Below are positions 8,447 through 17,303 of a stretch of 64,000 bases of DNA, piece by piece. The notes beneath the pieces are model-generated. The model saw only the letters and a program-made list of their open reading frames with translations. It was not told where the DNA came from and searched no databases. The stretch's first letter is position 1. Every line of letters begins with the position of its first letter. The DNA is from DATARH01 sp035648415 (GTDB lineage Bacteria; Pseudomonadota; Alphaproteobacteria; ATCC43930; CGMCC-115725), in the NCBI GenBank assembly GCA_035648415.1, contig DASRLO010000069.1, positions 19,130 through 83,129 on the forward strand, read 5' to 3'. Position numbers and translations under genes: made by a program.

Positions 8447-8959
8447 ATGGCTCAAACAACGGGTGGAAACGGCCAGCAGGACGCCCCGGCGGCGGGCGCC
8501 GAGGCGGGCCAGCGGCTCATCGTCAACGCACAGTACATCAAGGATCTGTCGTTCGAGAACCCGCGCGCGCCGCAGAGCCTGCAGCAGCAGGCAGCGGCGC
8601 CCGCGGTCGACATCAATGTCGACGTCAACGCCCAGAACCTCAACCCGGACACCTACGAGGTCGTACTGACGATCAAGGCGAGCGCCAAGATCAACAACGA
8701 TCCGCTTTTTCTGCTCGAACTCACCTACGGCGCGGTGGTGACCGTCCACAACCTGCCGCGCGACATGCTACCGGCGGTGCTTCTGGTCGAGACGCCGCGC
8801 CTGATGTTTCCGTTCGCGCGCAACATCATCGCCGACGCCACCCGCGACGGCGGCTTCCCACCGCTGATGGTCAACCCTATCGATTTCACCGAGCTGTTGC
8901 GCCGCAGCGCCGCCGAAGCGCCGCCGCCGGACGCGGGCGAGACGACGTCAGCCGGGTGA
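8447..8959 (+). CDS. secB: Protein-export chaperone SecB
   Basis: 170 residues. Keeps preproteins unfolded and delivers them to SecA. Recognised by VNAQYIKDLSFENPRAP, DVNAQNLNPDTYEVVLTIK, LELTYGAVVTV and FPFARNIIADATRDGGFPPLMVNPIDF. The N-terminal ~20 residues are a disordered Gln/Gly/Ala extension, common in this class. Its last 12 bp overlap the 3' end of dnaQ on the other strand. About 200 bp of promoter-bearing DNA separate it from the divergent Tim44-like gene; no clear hexamers were assigned there. Confidence 0.97.
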   Translation: MAQTTGGNGQQDAPAAGAEAGQRLIVNAQYIKDLSFENPRAPQSLQQQAAAPAVDINVDVNAQNLNPDTYEVVLTIKASAKINNDPLFLLELTYGAVVTVHNLPRDMLPAVLLVETPRLMFPFARNIIADATRDGGFPPLMVNPIDFTELLRRSAAEAPPPDAGETTSAG

Positions 8960-9628
8960 ATCCCACATCGGGCCGGTGATCGTCGCCAGCAATGCGCGGT
9001 GCGCCAGCAGTTCTTCGGGCGTCGCTTCGTGCGGCCGCGGCGGGCGCGCCGGGCGGTTGACCGCCGCGCCCGTCAGCCCCATCCCGGCGGTCTCCATGAC
9101 CGCGAAATCGAGCCCGGGCTGCCGCCCGCCCAGCAGCTCGACATAGACCTCGGCAAGCAGCCCGCAATCGATCGCGGCGCCATGCTTGTCGCGCGCGGCA
9201 AGATCGATCGAAAAGCGCCGGCACAGCGCATCGAGGCTTGCGGGCGAGCCGGGAAAGCGCCGGCGCGCCAGCGACAGCGTGTCGACGAATTCGGCGGCCA
9301 GGCGCGGCCGGCCCAGCAGCGCCAGCTCGGCGTTGAGGAAGGCGATGTCGAACTCGGCGTTGTGAATGACGAGCGGCGCGCCGTCGATGAAGGCGATGAA
9401 GTCGTCGATGACCGCGGCAAAGGACGGGTGGGCCGCGAGGAACTCGGCGTTCAGCCCGTGCACGGCATAGGCGTCCGCCGGTATATCGCGCTCCGGGTTG
9501 ACGTAGCGGTGGAATTTCCGCCCGGTCGGCACGTGATGAAACAGCTCGAGCGCGGCGATCTCGACGATCCGGTGGCCGGAATTCGGCTCGAGCCCGGTGG
9601 TTTCCGTATCGACTACGATTTCGCGCAT
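8948..9628 (-). CDS. dnaQ: DNA polymerase III epsilon subunit (proofreading exonuclease)
   Basis: 226 residues from ATG 9628 (MREIVVDTETTGL). All three exonuclease motifs of the DEDDh family are visible: VDTETTGLEP (Exo I), HNAEFDIAFLN (Exo II) and HGAAIDCGLLAEVYVELLGG (Exo III, with catalytic His and Asp). The start overlaps the coaE stop by 16 bp, so translation is probably coupled. The gene belongs to the conserved ppsR-maf-aroE-coaE-dnaQ operon beside the origin. Confidence 0.96.
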   Translation of the reverse strand: MREIVVDTETTGLEPNSGHRIVEIAALELFHHVPTGRKFHRYVNPERDIPADAYAVHGLNAEFLAAHPSFAAVIDDFIAFIDGAPLVIHNAEFDIAFLNAELALLGRPRLAAEFVDTLSLARRRFPGSPASLDALCRRFSIDLAARDKHGAAIDCGLLAEVYVELLGGRQPGLDFAVMETAGMGLTGAAVNRPARPPRPHEATPEELLAHRALLATITGPMWDSPG

Positions 9629-10266
9629 GCCGTCCTCCCCCGCAAGCGCCGCAGCCGCGCGCTGCGCCGCCATTCACCCTGCCGGACCCGCCGGACGATC
9701 CCCGCGAGCCGGCGTGCCGCCCGCGCGCGGCTCAGCCCGGTATGGACCACGAAATCGGCGCGCCGGCGCTTCTCGCGGTCTGGCAGCTGCGAATTGAGGA
9801 TCGCGGCGAAGCGCTCGGCGCTCATCCCCGGCCGCCGCATGACCCGCGCACGCTGCAGCCGCGACGGCGACGACACGACGATGACGCCATCGATGCGGTC
9901 GATGCGGTCGGTCTCGAACAGCAGCGGGATGTCGAGCACGACCAGCCCCGCGCCGCGTGCCCTGGCGCGGGCGACCCACTGGCGCTCTACCGCCCGCACC
10001 ATCGGGTGGAGGATTTTTTCCAGTCGGCGCAGTTCTTCCGGACGCCCGAACACGCGCTGGCCGAGGGCTTTCCGGTCAACCGCGCCATCTTCGCCGCGCA
10101 CGCCCGGAAAGGCCCTCTCGACCGCGGCGACCGCCGCGCCGCCTCTTCCCAGCATGCGGTGTATTTCGGCATCCGCATCGTAGAGCGGCACGCCGAGCCG
10201 CCGGAGCGCCGTCGCGGCGGTGCTCTTTCCCATGCCGATCGAGCCGGTGAGGCCAAGGACGATCAT
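9613..10266 (-). CDS. coaE: Dephospho-CoA kinase
   Basis: 217 residues. Final step of CoA synthesis. P-loop GLTGSIGMGKST at residues 5-16; DADAEIHRML, LHPMVRAVERQWV and VLDIPLLFETD are the CoaE substrate and lid segments. The tail beyond residue ~195 is Arg-rich (WRRSARLRRLRGR). The 7-bp gap to aroE and the overlap with dnaQ indicate a single operon. Confidence 0.96.
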   Translation of the reverse strand: MIVLGLTGSIGMGKSTAATALRRLGVPLYDADAEIHRMLGRGGAAVAAVERAFPGVRGEDGAVDRKALGQRVFGRPEELRRLEKILHPMVRAVERQWVARARARGAGLVVLDIPLLFETDRIDRIDGVIVVSSPSRLQRARVMRRPGMSAERFAAILNSQLPDREKRRRADFVVHTGLSRARAARRLAGIVRRVRQGEWRRSARLRRLRGRTACAKS

Positions 10267-10273
10267 GAAATAG

Positions 10274-11134
10274 TCAGTGGCCCGCGAAGGTCGCGAGCAG
10301 CGCCGCGCGCAGGCCCGGCGTTACTTGCGGCGCCGCGCCGAACCAGGCGGCGAAGCCGGGGCGGCCCTGGTGCAGCAGCATGCCGAGCCCGTCGACCACC
10401 GGGTTCCCGCGCCGCCGCGCCGCCGCCAAGAGACCGGTTTCGAGCGGCACATAGACGATATCGACCACGACCGCCGACACCGGCAATGCCCCGAGGTCGA
10501 GGTCGAGCGGCGGCTCCTTGTCCATGCCGAGGCTCGTCGTGTTGACGAGGATGCCGGCCGCGCCGAGCAGTTCGGCGCGCGCCTCCCACGGGTGGACGGT
10601 GATGCGAGTCTCCGGCACGGCAAGCTCGCGCGCCAGCGTCGCCGCGCGGTTTCGTGTCCGATTGACGAGACGGATTTCGCCGGCCCCGGCCGCGCTCAGC
10701 GCGGCGATCACCGAGCGAGCGCTGCCGCCGGCGCCCAGCACCACGGCCGGACCCGCCGCCGGGTTCCACTCGGGCGCCTGCTCCCGCAGGTTCTCGCGGA
10801 AACCGAAGACGTCGGTGTTGCTGCCTTCGAGGCTGCCGTCAGCGGCGACGATCACCGTGTTCATCGCGCCGATTCGGCGGGCGAACGGATCGACGCGGTC
10901 CATTACGGCGAGCGCCGCCTGCTTGTGCGGGATCGTCAGGTTGCAGCCGCGAACGCCGAGCGCCGGCAGCGCGCGCAGCGCCTGTTCGAGCCGGTCGGGC
11001 GGCACCGCGAGCGGCACATAAGCCCCGTCGATGCCGTGCTCGGCGAGCCAGAAGCCGTGCAGCGCCGGCGAGCGCGAGTGCGCGACCGGCCATCCCATGA
11101 TGCCGGCGAGCCGCGCCGCCCCCGTAATCGGCAT
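10274..11134 (-). CDS. aroE: Shikimate dehydrogenase
   Basis: 286 residues. NADPH-dependent reduction of 3-dehydroshikimate in aromatic amino-acid synthesis. Contains the AroE substrate site (GWPVAHSRSPALHGFW, CNLTIPHKQAAL with catalytic Lys), the nucleotide-binding loop VVLGAGGSARSV and the C-terminal VDGLGMLLHQGRPGFAAWFG. It lies between maf (9 bp upstream) and coaE in the minus-strand operon. Confidence 0.96.
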   Translation of the reverse strand: MPITGAARLAGIMGWPVAHSRSPALHGFWLAEHGIDGAYVPLAVPPDRLEQALRALPALGVRGCNLTIPHKQAALAVMDRVDPFARRIGAMNTVIVAADGSLEGSNTDVFGFRENLREQAPEWNPAAGPAVVLGAGGSARSVIAALSAAGAGEIRLVNRTRNRAATLARELAVPETRITVHPWEARAELLGAAGILVNTTSLGMDKEPPLDLDLGALPVSAVVVDIVYVPLETGLLAAARRRGNPVVDGLGMLLHQGRPGFAAWFGAAPQVTPGLRAALLATFAGH

Positions 11135-11143
11135 GGTCTGACC

Positions 11144-11752
11144 CTACTCCCCCAACAACCCGCGCCCGCGCAGGAATTCGAGCAGCTCCAGCAGCGGCAG
11201 GCCGAGGATCGCAAAATGGTCGCCCTCGATCCGCGCGAACAGCTGCGCCCCTCTGCCTTCGAGGCGGTACGCCCCGACCGACCCGAGCACAGCCTCACCC
11301 TCGGCCTCAATATACCGGGCGAGGAAGGCTTCCCCCAAGCGCCGCATCGTCAAACTCGGCAGCGCCGACGCCTGCCACAGACATTCGTGTCCCCATACCG
11401 CGCAAGCCGCGGTGGTCAGCGTATGGGCACGGCCGGCTAGCCGCCGCAGTTGCGTCGCAGCGCCATCAAGATCGGCCGGCTTGTCGAACCATTCATCGCC
11501 GGCCACGAGAATCTGGTCGGCGCCGATGACAAGCGATTCCGGATGCCGCGCCGCGACCGTACGAGCCTTAGCTTCGGCGAGAGCCTGCGCACAGGCGAGC
11601 GCGCCCTGCCCCGATCCCCGATGCTGCCGCTTGATCGCCGATTCGTCGATCTCCGCCGGGTCGATGGTGAACTCCACCCCGGCATTGCGCAGCATCTGCG
11701 CCCGCGCGGTGCTGGCCGAGGCGAGGATCAACCGCTCAGGCGTCGAAACCAT
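11144..11752 (-). CDS. maf: Maf family nucleotide pyrophosphatase
   Basis: About 202 residues from ATG 11752 (an in-frame ATG four codons upstream is an alternative). Maf proteins hydrolyse non-canonical or modified nucleoside triphosphates. Signatures are LILASASTARAQMLRNAGVEF (S-x-S-x-R), the E-x-x-K-A region (ALAEAKARTVA), VIGADQILVAGDEWFDKP and the late SVGAYRLEGRGAQLFARIEGDHFAILGLPL. The start overlaps the 3' end of ppsR, so the two are translationally linked. Confidence 0.93.
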   Translation of the reverse strand: MVSTPERLILASASTARAQMLRNAGVEFTIDPAEIDESAIKRQHRGSGQGALACAQALAEAKARTVAARHPESLVIGADQILVAGDEWFDKPADLDGAATQLRRLAGRAHTLTTAACAVWGHECLWQASALPSLTMRRLGEAFLARYIEAEGEAVLGSVGAYRLEGRGAQLFARIEGDHFAILGLPLLELLEFLRGRGLLGE

Positions 11753-12557
11753 GCCGGCGCGCAAGGAGCTTGGAGATCGCCGCCGCGGTCTCCTCGATCG
11801 AGCGGCGGGTCACGTCGATGACCGGCCAGTGCTGCTCGGCAAAGATGCGACGAGCTTCGCGCACCTCGGCCTTGACCGCCTCGATGTCAGTGTAATCGGT
11901 CTCGCCGTTGTGGTCGAGCATCGACAGCCGGTTGCGGCGTAGATGAATGAGCCGCTCGGGATCGTTGGTGAGACCGACGATCAGCGGCTTCTTCGCCGCC
12001 AGCAACTCGGGCGGTAGCGCCACGCCAGGCACGTAAGGCACATTCGCCGCCTTGATACCGCGGTTGGCGAGATAGAGGCTGGTCGGCGTCTTCGAGGTGC
12101 GCGAGACACCGACAAGACAGACATCCGAATCGTCGATGCCCCAGCTCGACTGGCCGTCGTCGTGATTGATCGCGAAGGTCATCGCGTCGATGCGCGCGAA
12201 ATACTCGTTGTCGAGCAGATGCTGCTTGCCGGGCAGACCACGGCTTTCGCGGCCGAGGAACGCCGCCATCGCCCCCAGCACCGGATCGAGGATCGGGATC
12301 GTCGTGACCTGCAAGCGGCGACAACTTTCCTGCAGCCCCCTGCGCAGCGTGTCGTTGACCAGGGTATAGAGGACAATGCCCGGATTGGCCTCGACCCCGG
12401 CGATCACCCGGTCGAGCTGGCCTGCGGTGCGCACCATGCTCCAGACGTGCTCGATCGCCTGCGCCTCGTCGAACTGCACGAGACAGGCGCGCGCCACCGA
12501 ATGCACGGTATCGCCCGTCGAATCCGAAACAAGATGAAGGTGAAACCGCGTCAGCAC
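11736..12557 (-). CDS. ppsR: Pyruvate, water dikinase / PPDK regulatory protein (DUF299)
   Basis: 273 residues. A bifunctional kinase/pyrophosphorylase that controls PEP synthase or pyruvate phosphate dikinase. The N-terminus FHLHLVSDSTGDTVHSVARA and the P-loop GVSRTSKTPTSLYLANRG (mid-protein) are diagnostic, as is LTNDPERLIHLRRNR. It is the gene next to oriC in Caulobacter and Rickettsia (RP001 type). It is the first gene of the minus-strand operon and is transcribed away from the predicted origin. Confidence 0.95.
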   Translation of the reverse strand: MLTRFHLHLVSDSTGDTVHSVARACLVQFDEAQAIEHVWSMVRTAGQLDRVIAGVEANPGIVLYTLVNDTLRRGLQESCRRLQVTTIPILDPVLGAMAAFLGRESRGLPGKQHLLDNEYFARIDAMTFAINHDDGQSSWGIDDSDVCLVGVSRTSKTPTSLYLANRGIKAANVPYVPGVALPPELLAAKKPLIVGLTNDPERLIHLRRNRLSMLDHNGETDYTDIEAVKAEVREARRIFAEQHWPVIDVTRRSIEETAAAISKLLARRHGFDA

Positions 12558-12958
12558 CGAACCAAATCCCCTGCTTCATCTTATCCCGATCCATTGTGGA
12601 TGGGTTTGCGTCAGGCGGGAAAACCACCAAAAATCGCCGGTGCGGGCGATTTCGTCCCCGCTGCCGGAAAATCGCTCCCGGCTTTTCCGGGTCAGGAAAC
12701 CGCGGCCAGCGCCATCGATAAACCTGGGTATAAGCGGAACGGGCATGCGGTTATCCCGGTGATTCACCTTGTTTGAAATCGCTCCATTACGGGGCTTTCG
12801 GGGACTTAGTATAACGGTTTTTCACAACACCCGGCGATTCGTCCGGCAGCCGGGTTATCCCGGATGAGGAGAGGACAAATTCTAATCCCCGCTTTACCCG
12901 GCACCCACTACCACCTCCTCTAAAGAGTCCTTTATGAATGAAGAAGGAGGAAACCGCG
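12558..12958. other. Predicted chromosomal replication origin (oriC), ppsR-hemE intergenic region
   Basis: A 401-bp gap between divergent ppsR and hemE, the position of oriC in Caulobacter and Rickettsia. Near-consensus DnaA boxes (TTATNCACA, 8 of 9) are TTTTTCACA at 12818-12826 and TTATACCCA on the minus strand at 12725-12733. Weaker boxes are CCATCCACA (minus, 12595-12603) and TTATCCCGA (12581). An exact 11-mer GGTTATCCCGG occurs at 12749-12759 and 12853-12863. The stretch 12770-12825 is AT-richer than its surroundings. Promoters for ppsR and hemE must also lie here. The assignment rests on synteny plus boxes, without GC-skew or experimental support. Confidence 0.75.
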
Positions 12959-13999
12959 ATGGCGGAAAAAGATTCGATCGCGGCAAAACCGCTGTTGCGA
13001 ACCCTCGCCGGCGAGACGCTCGAGCAGCCGCCCTGGTGGTTGATGCGCCAGGCGGGACGCTATCTGCCCGAGTACCGCGAGCTGAGAGCCAAAGCCGGCG
13101 ATTTCATCGCCCTTTGTCTGACGCCCGAACTGGCGGCGGAAGCGACGCTTCAACCGGTCCGCCGGTTCGGGATGGATGCGGCGATCCTCTTTTCCGACAT
13201 TCTGCTGGTGCCGCGCGCGCTGGGTCAGCGCCTGTCGTTCGAGAATAACGGCCCAAAACTGGAACCGGTCTCCGACATTACACAGCTCACGGCGACCGAT
13301 CTCGACATGCTGGCCCCGGTCGGCGAGGCGGCACGTCGGGTTCGCGCCGAATTGCCGGAGGCGACAGCCTTGATCGGCTTTGCCGGGGCGCCGTGGACGG
13401 TGGCGACCTACATGGTTGAAGGTGGCAGCAGCCGCGATTTTAATCGCGTCAAAAATTGGGCCTATCGCGATCCGCCGGGGTTTGCCGCGCTGATCGAGCG
13501 GATTACCGCCGCGACCCTCGATTTTCTTGTTCTGCAGATCGAGGCCGGGGCGCACGCCGTGCAGCTGTTCGACAGTTGGGCCGGGGCCCTGTCGGCAGGC
13601 GGTTTCGAGCGCTGGGTGATCGGCCCGACGAAGTACCTTGTCGCGGCTCTGAAAGCGCGCTTTCCGCAGGTCCCGGTGATCGGCTTTCCGCGCGGCGCGG
13701 GGCTGCTCTACCAGCGCTATGTGGAAGAGACCGGGATCGCCGCGGTGGGATTGGATACCGCGGTGCCGCTCGGTTTCGCCCGCGAAAAACTGCAGCCGAA
13801 CCTCGCGGTGCAGGGCAATCTCGATCCGGTGCTGCTCGTCGTCGGCGGAGCGGAGATGCGGCGCGCGGTGCGTGAGATGCGCACGGCGCTTGGCGGCGGC
13901 CCCTATGTCTTCAATCTCGGGCACGGGATTTTGCCGGAAACCCCGCCGGAGCACGTCGCCGAACTGGCGCGTCTCCTCGCCGAGCCGCTCGCCGGCTGA
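12959..13999 (+). CDS. hemE: Uroporphyrinogen decarboxylase
   Basis: 346 residues. Converts uroporphyrinogen III to coproporphyrinogen III in haem synthesis. Signatures: PPWWLMRQAGRYLPEYRELR (the R-Q-A-G-R motif), DAAILFSDILLVPRALG, GFAGAPWTVATYMVEGG, QLFDSWAG and FNLGHGILPETPPEHV. Start ATG 12959 was chosen because AGGAGG ends 8 bp before it; an in-frame ATG at 12938 lies upstream of that ribosome binding site. First gene of hemE-hemH-hemJ, running away from the origin. Confidence 0.97.
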   Translation: MAEKDSIAAKPLLRTLAGETLEQPPWWLMRQAGRYLPEYRELRAKAGDFIALCLTPELAAEATLQPVRRFGMDAAILFSDILLVPRALGQRLSFENNGPKLEPVSDITQLTATDLDMLAPVGEAARRVRAELPEATALIGFAGAPWTVATYMVEGGSSRDFNRVKNWAYRDPPGFAALIERITAATLDFLVLQIEAGAHAVQLFDSWAGALSAGGFERWVIGPTKYLVAALKARFPQVPVIGFPRGAGLLYQRYVEETGIAAVGLDTAVPLGFAREKLQPNLAVQGNLDPVLLVVGGAEMRRAVREMRTALGGGPYVFNLGHGILPETPPEHVAELARLLAEPLAG

Positions 14000-14000
14000 C

Positions 14001-14948
14001 ATGCCGCGCCGCGCCGTCGTGCTGATGAATCTGGGCGGCCCCGATAGCCTGGCGGCGGTCCGCCCGTTTCTCGTCAATCTGTTCAGCGATCCAGCGATCA
14101 TCGGCCTGCCGGCGCCGCTGCGTGGGCTGGTGGCGCGGCTGATCGCGTGGCGCCGCACCAAAGCAGCTATCGATATTTACGCGCATCTTGGTGGCGGCTC
14201 GCCGCTTTTGGCGAACACGGAAGCCCAGGCGAGAGCGCTGGAGGAGGCGCTGGGCGCCGACTCCCGCTGTTTTGTCGCGATGCGCTATTGGCGCCCGCTG
14301 ACCGCGGCGGCGGTTGCCGCGGTGAAAGCCTGGCGACCGGAGGAGGTCGTCCTTCTGCCGCTCTATCCGCAATTCTCGACCACCACGACCGCGTCGTCGC
14401 TCGCCGCGTGGCGCCGCGCAGCCGCCCGGCAACGCTTGAATTGCCCGACGCGAATCATCGAATCCTATCCGACCGTTCCCGGTTTCATCGCGGCGCTTGC
14501 CGGATTGATCGAGCCGGTGCTCGATCAAGCGGAAAAATCGGGAACTGTCCGTTTGCTGCTCAGTGCGCACGGGCTGCCGCTGAAAATCGTACGCGCCGGC
14601 GATCCTTACCCAAACCAGATCGCGCAGACCGCCACCGCGGTGGTCGCGGCGCTTGGCCGCCCGGGTCTCGATTGGGTGGTGTGCTACCAGAGCCGGGTCG
14701 GGCCGCTCGCCTGGCTCGGGCCGGCGACCGACGACGAGATCCGCCGCGCCGGGCAAGCGGGCGTCGCCCTGGTTGTCGCGCCGATTTCGTTTGTCTCGGA
14801 GCATTCGGAAACCCTGGTCGAGCTCGACCGCGACTACCGCCGCCTGGCCGAGCGATGCAACGTGCCGGACTATTGGCGGGCGCCGGCGGTCGGCGCCGAT
14901 CCGCGCTTTATCGCCGCGCTCGCCGCGCTAGTGGACGCGGCGGCATGA
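14001..14948 (+). CDS. hemH: Ferrochelatase
   Basis: 315 residues from ATG 14001, one base after the hemE stop. Inserts Fe2+ into protoporphyrin IX at the membrane surface. Contains VVLMNLGGPDSLAAVRPFL, LLPLYPQFSTTTTASSL, LLSAHGLPLKIV (catalytic His), VVCYQSRVGPLAWLGP and VVAPISFVSEHSETLVELD (the HSETL metal-site segment). No Cys-rich iron-sulfur C-terminus is present. Confidence 0.97.
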   Translation: MPRRAVVLMNLGGPDSLAAVRPFLVNLFSDPAIIGLPAPLRGLVARLIAWRRTKAAIDIYAHLGGGSPLLANTEAQARALEEALGADSRCFVAMRYWRPLTAAAVAAVKAWRPEEVVLLPLYPQFSTTTTASSLAAWRRAAARQRLNCPTRIIESYPTVPGFIAALAGLIEPVLDQAEKSGTVRLLLSAHGLPLKIVRAGDPYPNQIAQTATAVVAALGRPGLDWVVCYQSRVGPLAWLGPATDDEIRRAGQAGVALVVAPISFVSEHSETLVELDRDYRRLAERCNVPDYWRAPAVGADPRFIAALAALVDAAA

Positions 14949-15394
14949 GCGGCTGGCTGGCCGCGGCCTATCCTTGGGTCAAGGCGCTGCATATCGTCAG
15001 CATGGTCGCCTGGATGGCTGGGCTGCTCTATCTGCCGCGCCTCTTTGTCTACCACGCCGGCGCGGCGCCGGGCTCCGACACGGCGCAAACCTTTCAGGTC
15101 ATGGAGCGGCGGCTGCTTCACGGCATCATGCTGCCGGCGATGGTCGCGACAATTGCTTTCGGAGTTCTGCTGGCGGCGGCGCCGGGGGTTGTCGATTGGC
15201 GTCAGGGGTGGATTTGGGCGAAGCTTCTCTTGGTGGCGGGCTTGCTTTGCTTTCATTACCTGCTGGCGCGCTGGCGCCGAGAATTTGCCGCCGGGTCGAT
15301 CCCGCACGACGCCCGCGTCTTCCGCATGGTCAATGAATTGCCGGCGCTGGCCTTGCTCGCCATCGTCATTCTGGTGGTGGTAAAGCCGTTCTGA
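14945..15394 (+). CDS. hemJ: Protoporphyrinogen oxidase HemJ
   Basis: 149 residues, ATG overlapping the hemH stop (ATGA). A four-helix membrane protein of the HemJ/UPF0093 family that oxidises protoporphyrinogen IX in bacteria lacking HemG or HemY. The conserved first-helix segment WVKALHIVSMVAWMAGLLYLPRLF contains the essential His, and the conserved Lys lies in GWIWAKLLLV. Together with hemE and hemH it supplies three late haem-pathway steps from one transcript. Confidence 0.95.
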   Translation: MSGWLAAAYPWVKALHIVSMVAWMAGLLYLPRLFVYHAGAAPGSDTAQTFQVMERRLLHGIMLPAMVATIAFGVLLAAAPGVVDWRQGWIWAKLLLVAGLLCFHYLLARWRREFAAGSIPHDARVFRMVNELPALALLAIVILVVVKPF

Positions 15395-15401
15395 ACAAAA
15401 A

Positions 15402-15468
15402 ACCTTTGCAATCGCGGCACGTTGCCCTTGCAAAGGTGTTTGACTTGCATATCTGCATTCGGTAGGGG
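15402..15468 (+). promoter_or_regulatory. Stem-loop and possible promoter in the rho leader
   Basis: The 247-bp hemJ-rho gap contains a perfect 10-bp inverted repeat ACCTTTGCAA/TTGCAAAGGT (15402-15411 and 15428-15437, 16-nt loop) without a U-tract. Immediately after it, TTGACT (15440-15445), 17 bp, then TAGGGG (15463-15468) could be a sigma-70 promoter for rho with a poor -10. The rest of the gap (15469-15641), a leader of about 170 nt, shows no other gene. Rho genes are commonly autoregulated through their leaders, so the stem-loop may be part of that. Confidence 0.4.
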
Positions 15469-15641
15469 ATGGAACAAGCCGTCCGCCGGCTTTTCTTCAC
15501 ACTTTCCCGATAGACTTCCGCAACGACCCGCCCGCCGGAACCTCCGTGCCGGGCTTCAGCAGACGGCCAAACCCTGTCCTCATCGCCTCCGGCCTCATCG
15601 CCCCTGTCTCAGCACTTGGGCCTCATCGCGACGAAAGCTCC

Positions 15642-16898
15642 ATGAACCTCGACGAACTCAAGCGGAAAACGCCCGCTGAACTCCTCGCCTTTGCCGAAGA
15701 GCTCCAGATCGAGAACGCCTCGTCCCTGCGCAAGCAGGAACTGATGTTCGCGATCCTCAAGCAGCTCGCCGAAAACGACGTGCCGATCTCGGGCGATGGC
15801 GTTTTGGAGGTGCTGGTTGACGGGTTCGGCTTTCTGCGCTCGCCCGAGGCCAACTACCTCGCGGGCCCGGACGACATCTACGTCAGCCCGAACCAGGTTC
15901 GCCGCTTCGGCCTGCGCACCGGCGACACGGTCGAAGGCCAGATCCGCAGCCCGCGCGACGGCGAACGCTATTTCGCCCTGGTCAAGGTCGAGCGAATCAA
16001 TTTCGAGGAGCCCGACCGGCTGCGTCACCGGATCAATTTCGACAATCTGACGCCGCTTTATCCCGAAGAGAAAATCAAGCTCGAGCTCGACGACCCGACG
16101 CGCAAGGATTTGACGACGCGGGTCATCGATTTGATCACCCCGCTCGGCAAGGGGCAGCGCGCGATCATCGTCTCGCCGCCGCGCGCCGGCAAAACCGTGA
16201 TGCTGCAGAACATCGCGCACGCGCTCGCCGCCAATCACCCCGAGGTTTACCTGATCGTCCTCTTGATCGACGAGCGGCCCGAGGAGGTGACCGACATGGC
16301 GCGCTCGGTGCACGGGGAAGTGGTCAGCTCGACCTTTGACGAGCCGGCGGTGCGCCACGTTCAGGTCGCCGAGATGGTGATCGAGAAGGCGAAGCGCCTG
16401 GTCGAACACAAGCGCGACGTGGTCATTCTGTTGGATTCGATCACCCGCCTGGCGCGCGCCTACAACACCGTCGTGCCGTCATCGGGCAAGGTGCTGACCG
16501 GCGGCGTCGACGCCAACGCGCTGCAACGGCCGAAGCGCTTCTTCGGCGCGGCGCGCAACATCGAGGAAGGCGGCTCGCTGACGATCATCTCGACCGCGCT
16601 CATCGACACCGGCTCGCGCATGGACGAGGTGATCTTCGAGGAATTCAAGGGCACCGGCAATTCGGAAATCGTGCTCGACCGCAAGGTCGCCGACAAGCGC
16701 ACCTTCCCGTCGATCGACATCACCAAATCGGGCACCCGCAAGGAAGAACTGCTGGTGGACCGCGGCGTGCTGTCGAAGATGTGGGTGCTGCGCCGCGTGT
16801 TGATGCCGATGGGCACTGTCGACGGCCTTGAGTTCCTGATCAACAAGCTGAAGGACTCGAAGAACAACGCCGAGTTCTTCGACGCGATGAATACTTAG
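15642..16898 (+). CDS. rho: Transcription termination factor Rho
   Basis: 418 residues from ATG 15642, the normal Rho length. N-terminal Rho-N/cold-shock RNA-binding part (MNLDELKRKTPAELLAFAEE, then DGFGFLRSPEANYLAGPDDIYVSP). ATPase with P-loop SPPRAGKTVMLQ, Walker B VVILLDSITRLARAYN, the Q-loop region GKVLTGGVDANAL and the arginine-finger segment. It ends facing the cupin gene with a 4-bp 3' overlap. Confidence 0.98.
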   Translation: MNLDELKRKTPAELLAFAEELQIENASSLRKQELMFAILKQLAENDVPISGDGVLEVLVDGFGFLRSPEANYLAGPDDIYVSPNQVRRFGLRTGDTVEGQIRSPRDGERYFALVKVERINFEEPDRLRHRINFDNLTPLYPEEKIKLELDDPTRKDLTTRVIDLITPLGKGQRAIIVSPPRAGKTVMLQNIAHALAANHPEVYLIVLLIDERPEEVTDMARSVHGEVVSSTFDEPAVRHVQVAEMVIEKAKRLVEHKRDVVILLDSITRLARAYNTVVPSSGKVLTGGVDANALQRPKRFFGAARNIEEGGSLTIISTALIDTGSRMDEVIFEEFKGTGNSEIVLDRKVADKRTFPSIDITKSGTRKEELLVDRGVLSKMWVLRRVLMPMGTVDGLEFLINKLKDSKNNAEFFDAMNT

Positions 16899-17299
16899 CC
16901 GATGCGGTTGGGATCAGGTCCCGTTTCCGCCACCGTGAATACCAGGCCGAGGCACGGCTCGCCCTCGATGACGCGTGAGGAATGCCCGCTTCCCCACGTA
17001 TCCTCGGCCAGCAGCACATCACCCGGCCCGAAACGACGCGCGTCGCCGTCGCCCGCGACGATCTCGGCCGTGCCTTTCAGGTAAACGAAAAGCAGCCGGC
17101 GCGGCACCGGATGCGGGGTATCCCCTTTCCACGCCGCGGTGCCGCCTATCCAGGCCGATTGCGCGGTCGGGACAAAGGCTGCGACATGCGCCGGCTCGGC
17201 GGGAGGGGCGGCAAACCCGGGCAGCAGCTCGATCGCCAGCTCCTCGAAATGCGAGACGCCCTCGGCGTCGGCATAGAGCCGTGTGTACTGCCCCTCCAT
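16895..17299 (-). CDS. Cupin domain protein
   Basis: 134 residues, one cupin barrel: RLLFVYLKGTAEIVAGDGDARRFGPGDVLLAEDTWGSGHSSRV carries the two cupin motifs, with His and Glu metal-ligand candidates. No fused domain. It is 4 bp downstream of the quinone oxidoreductase gene and probably co-transcribed with it, but the substrate cannot be inferred. Confidence 0.8.
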   Translation of the reverse strand: MEGQYTRLYADAEGVSHFEELAIELLPGFAAPPAEPAHVAAFVPTAQSAWIGGTAAWKGDTPHPVPRRLLFVYLKGTAEIVAGDGDARRFGPGDVLLAEDTWGSGHSSRVIEGEPCLGLVFTVAETGPDPNRIG

Positions 17300-17303
17300 C
17301 CCG

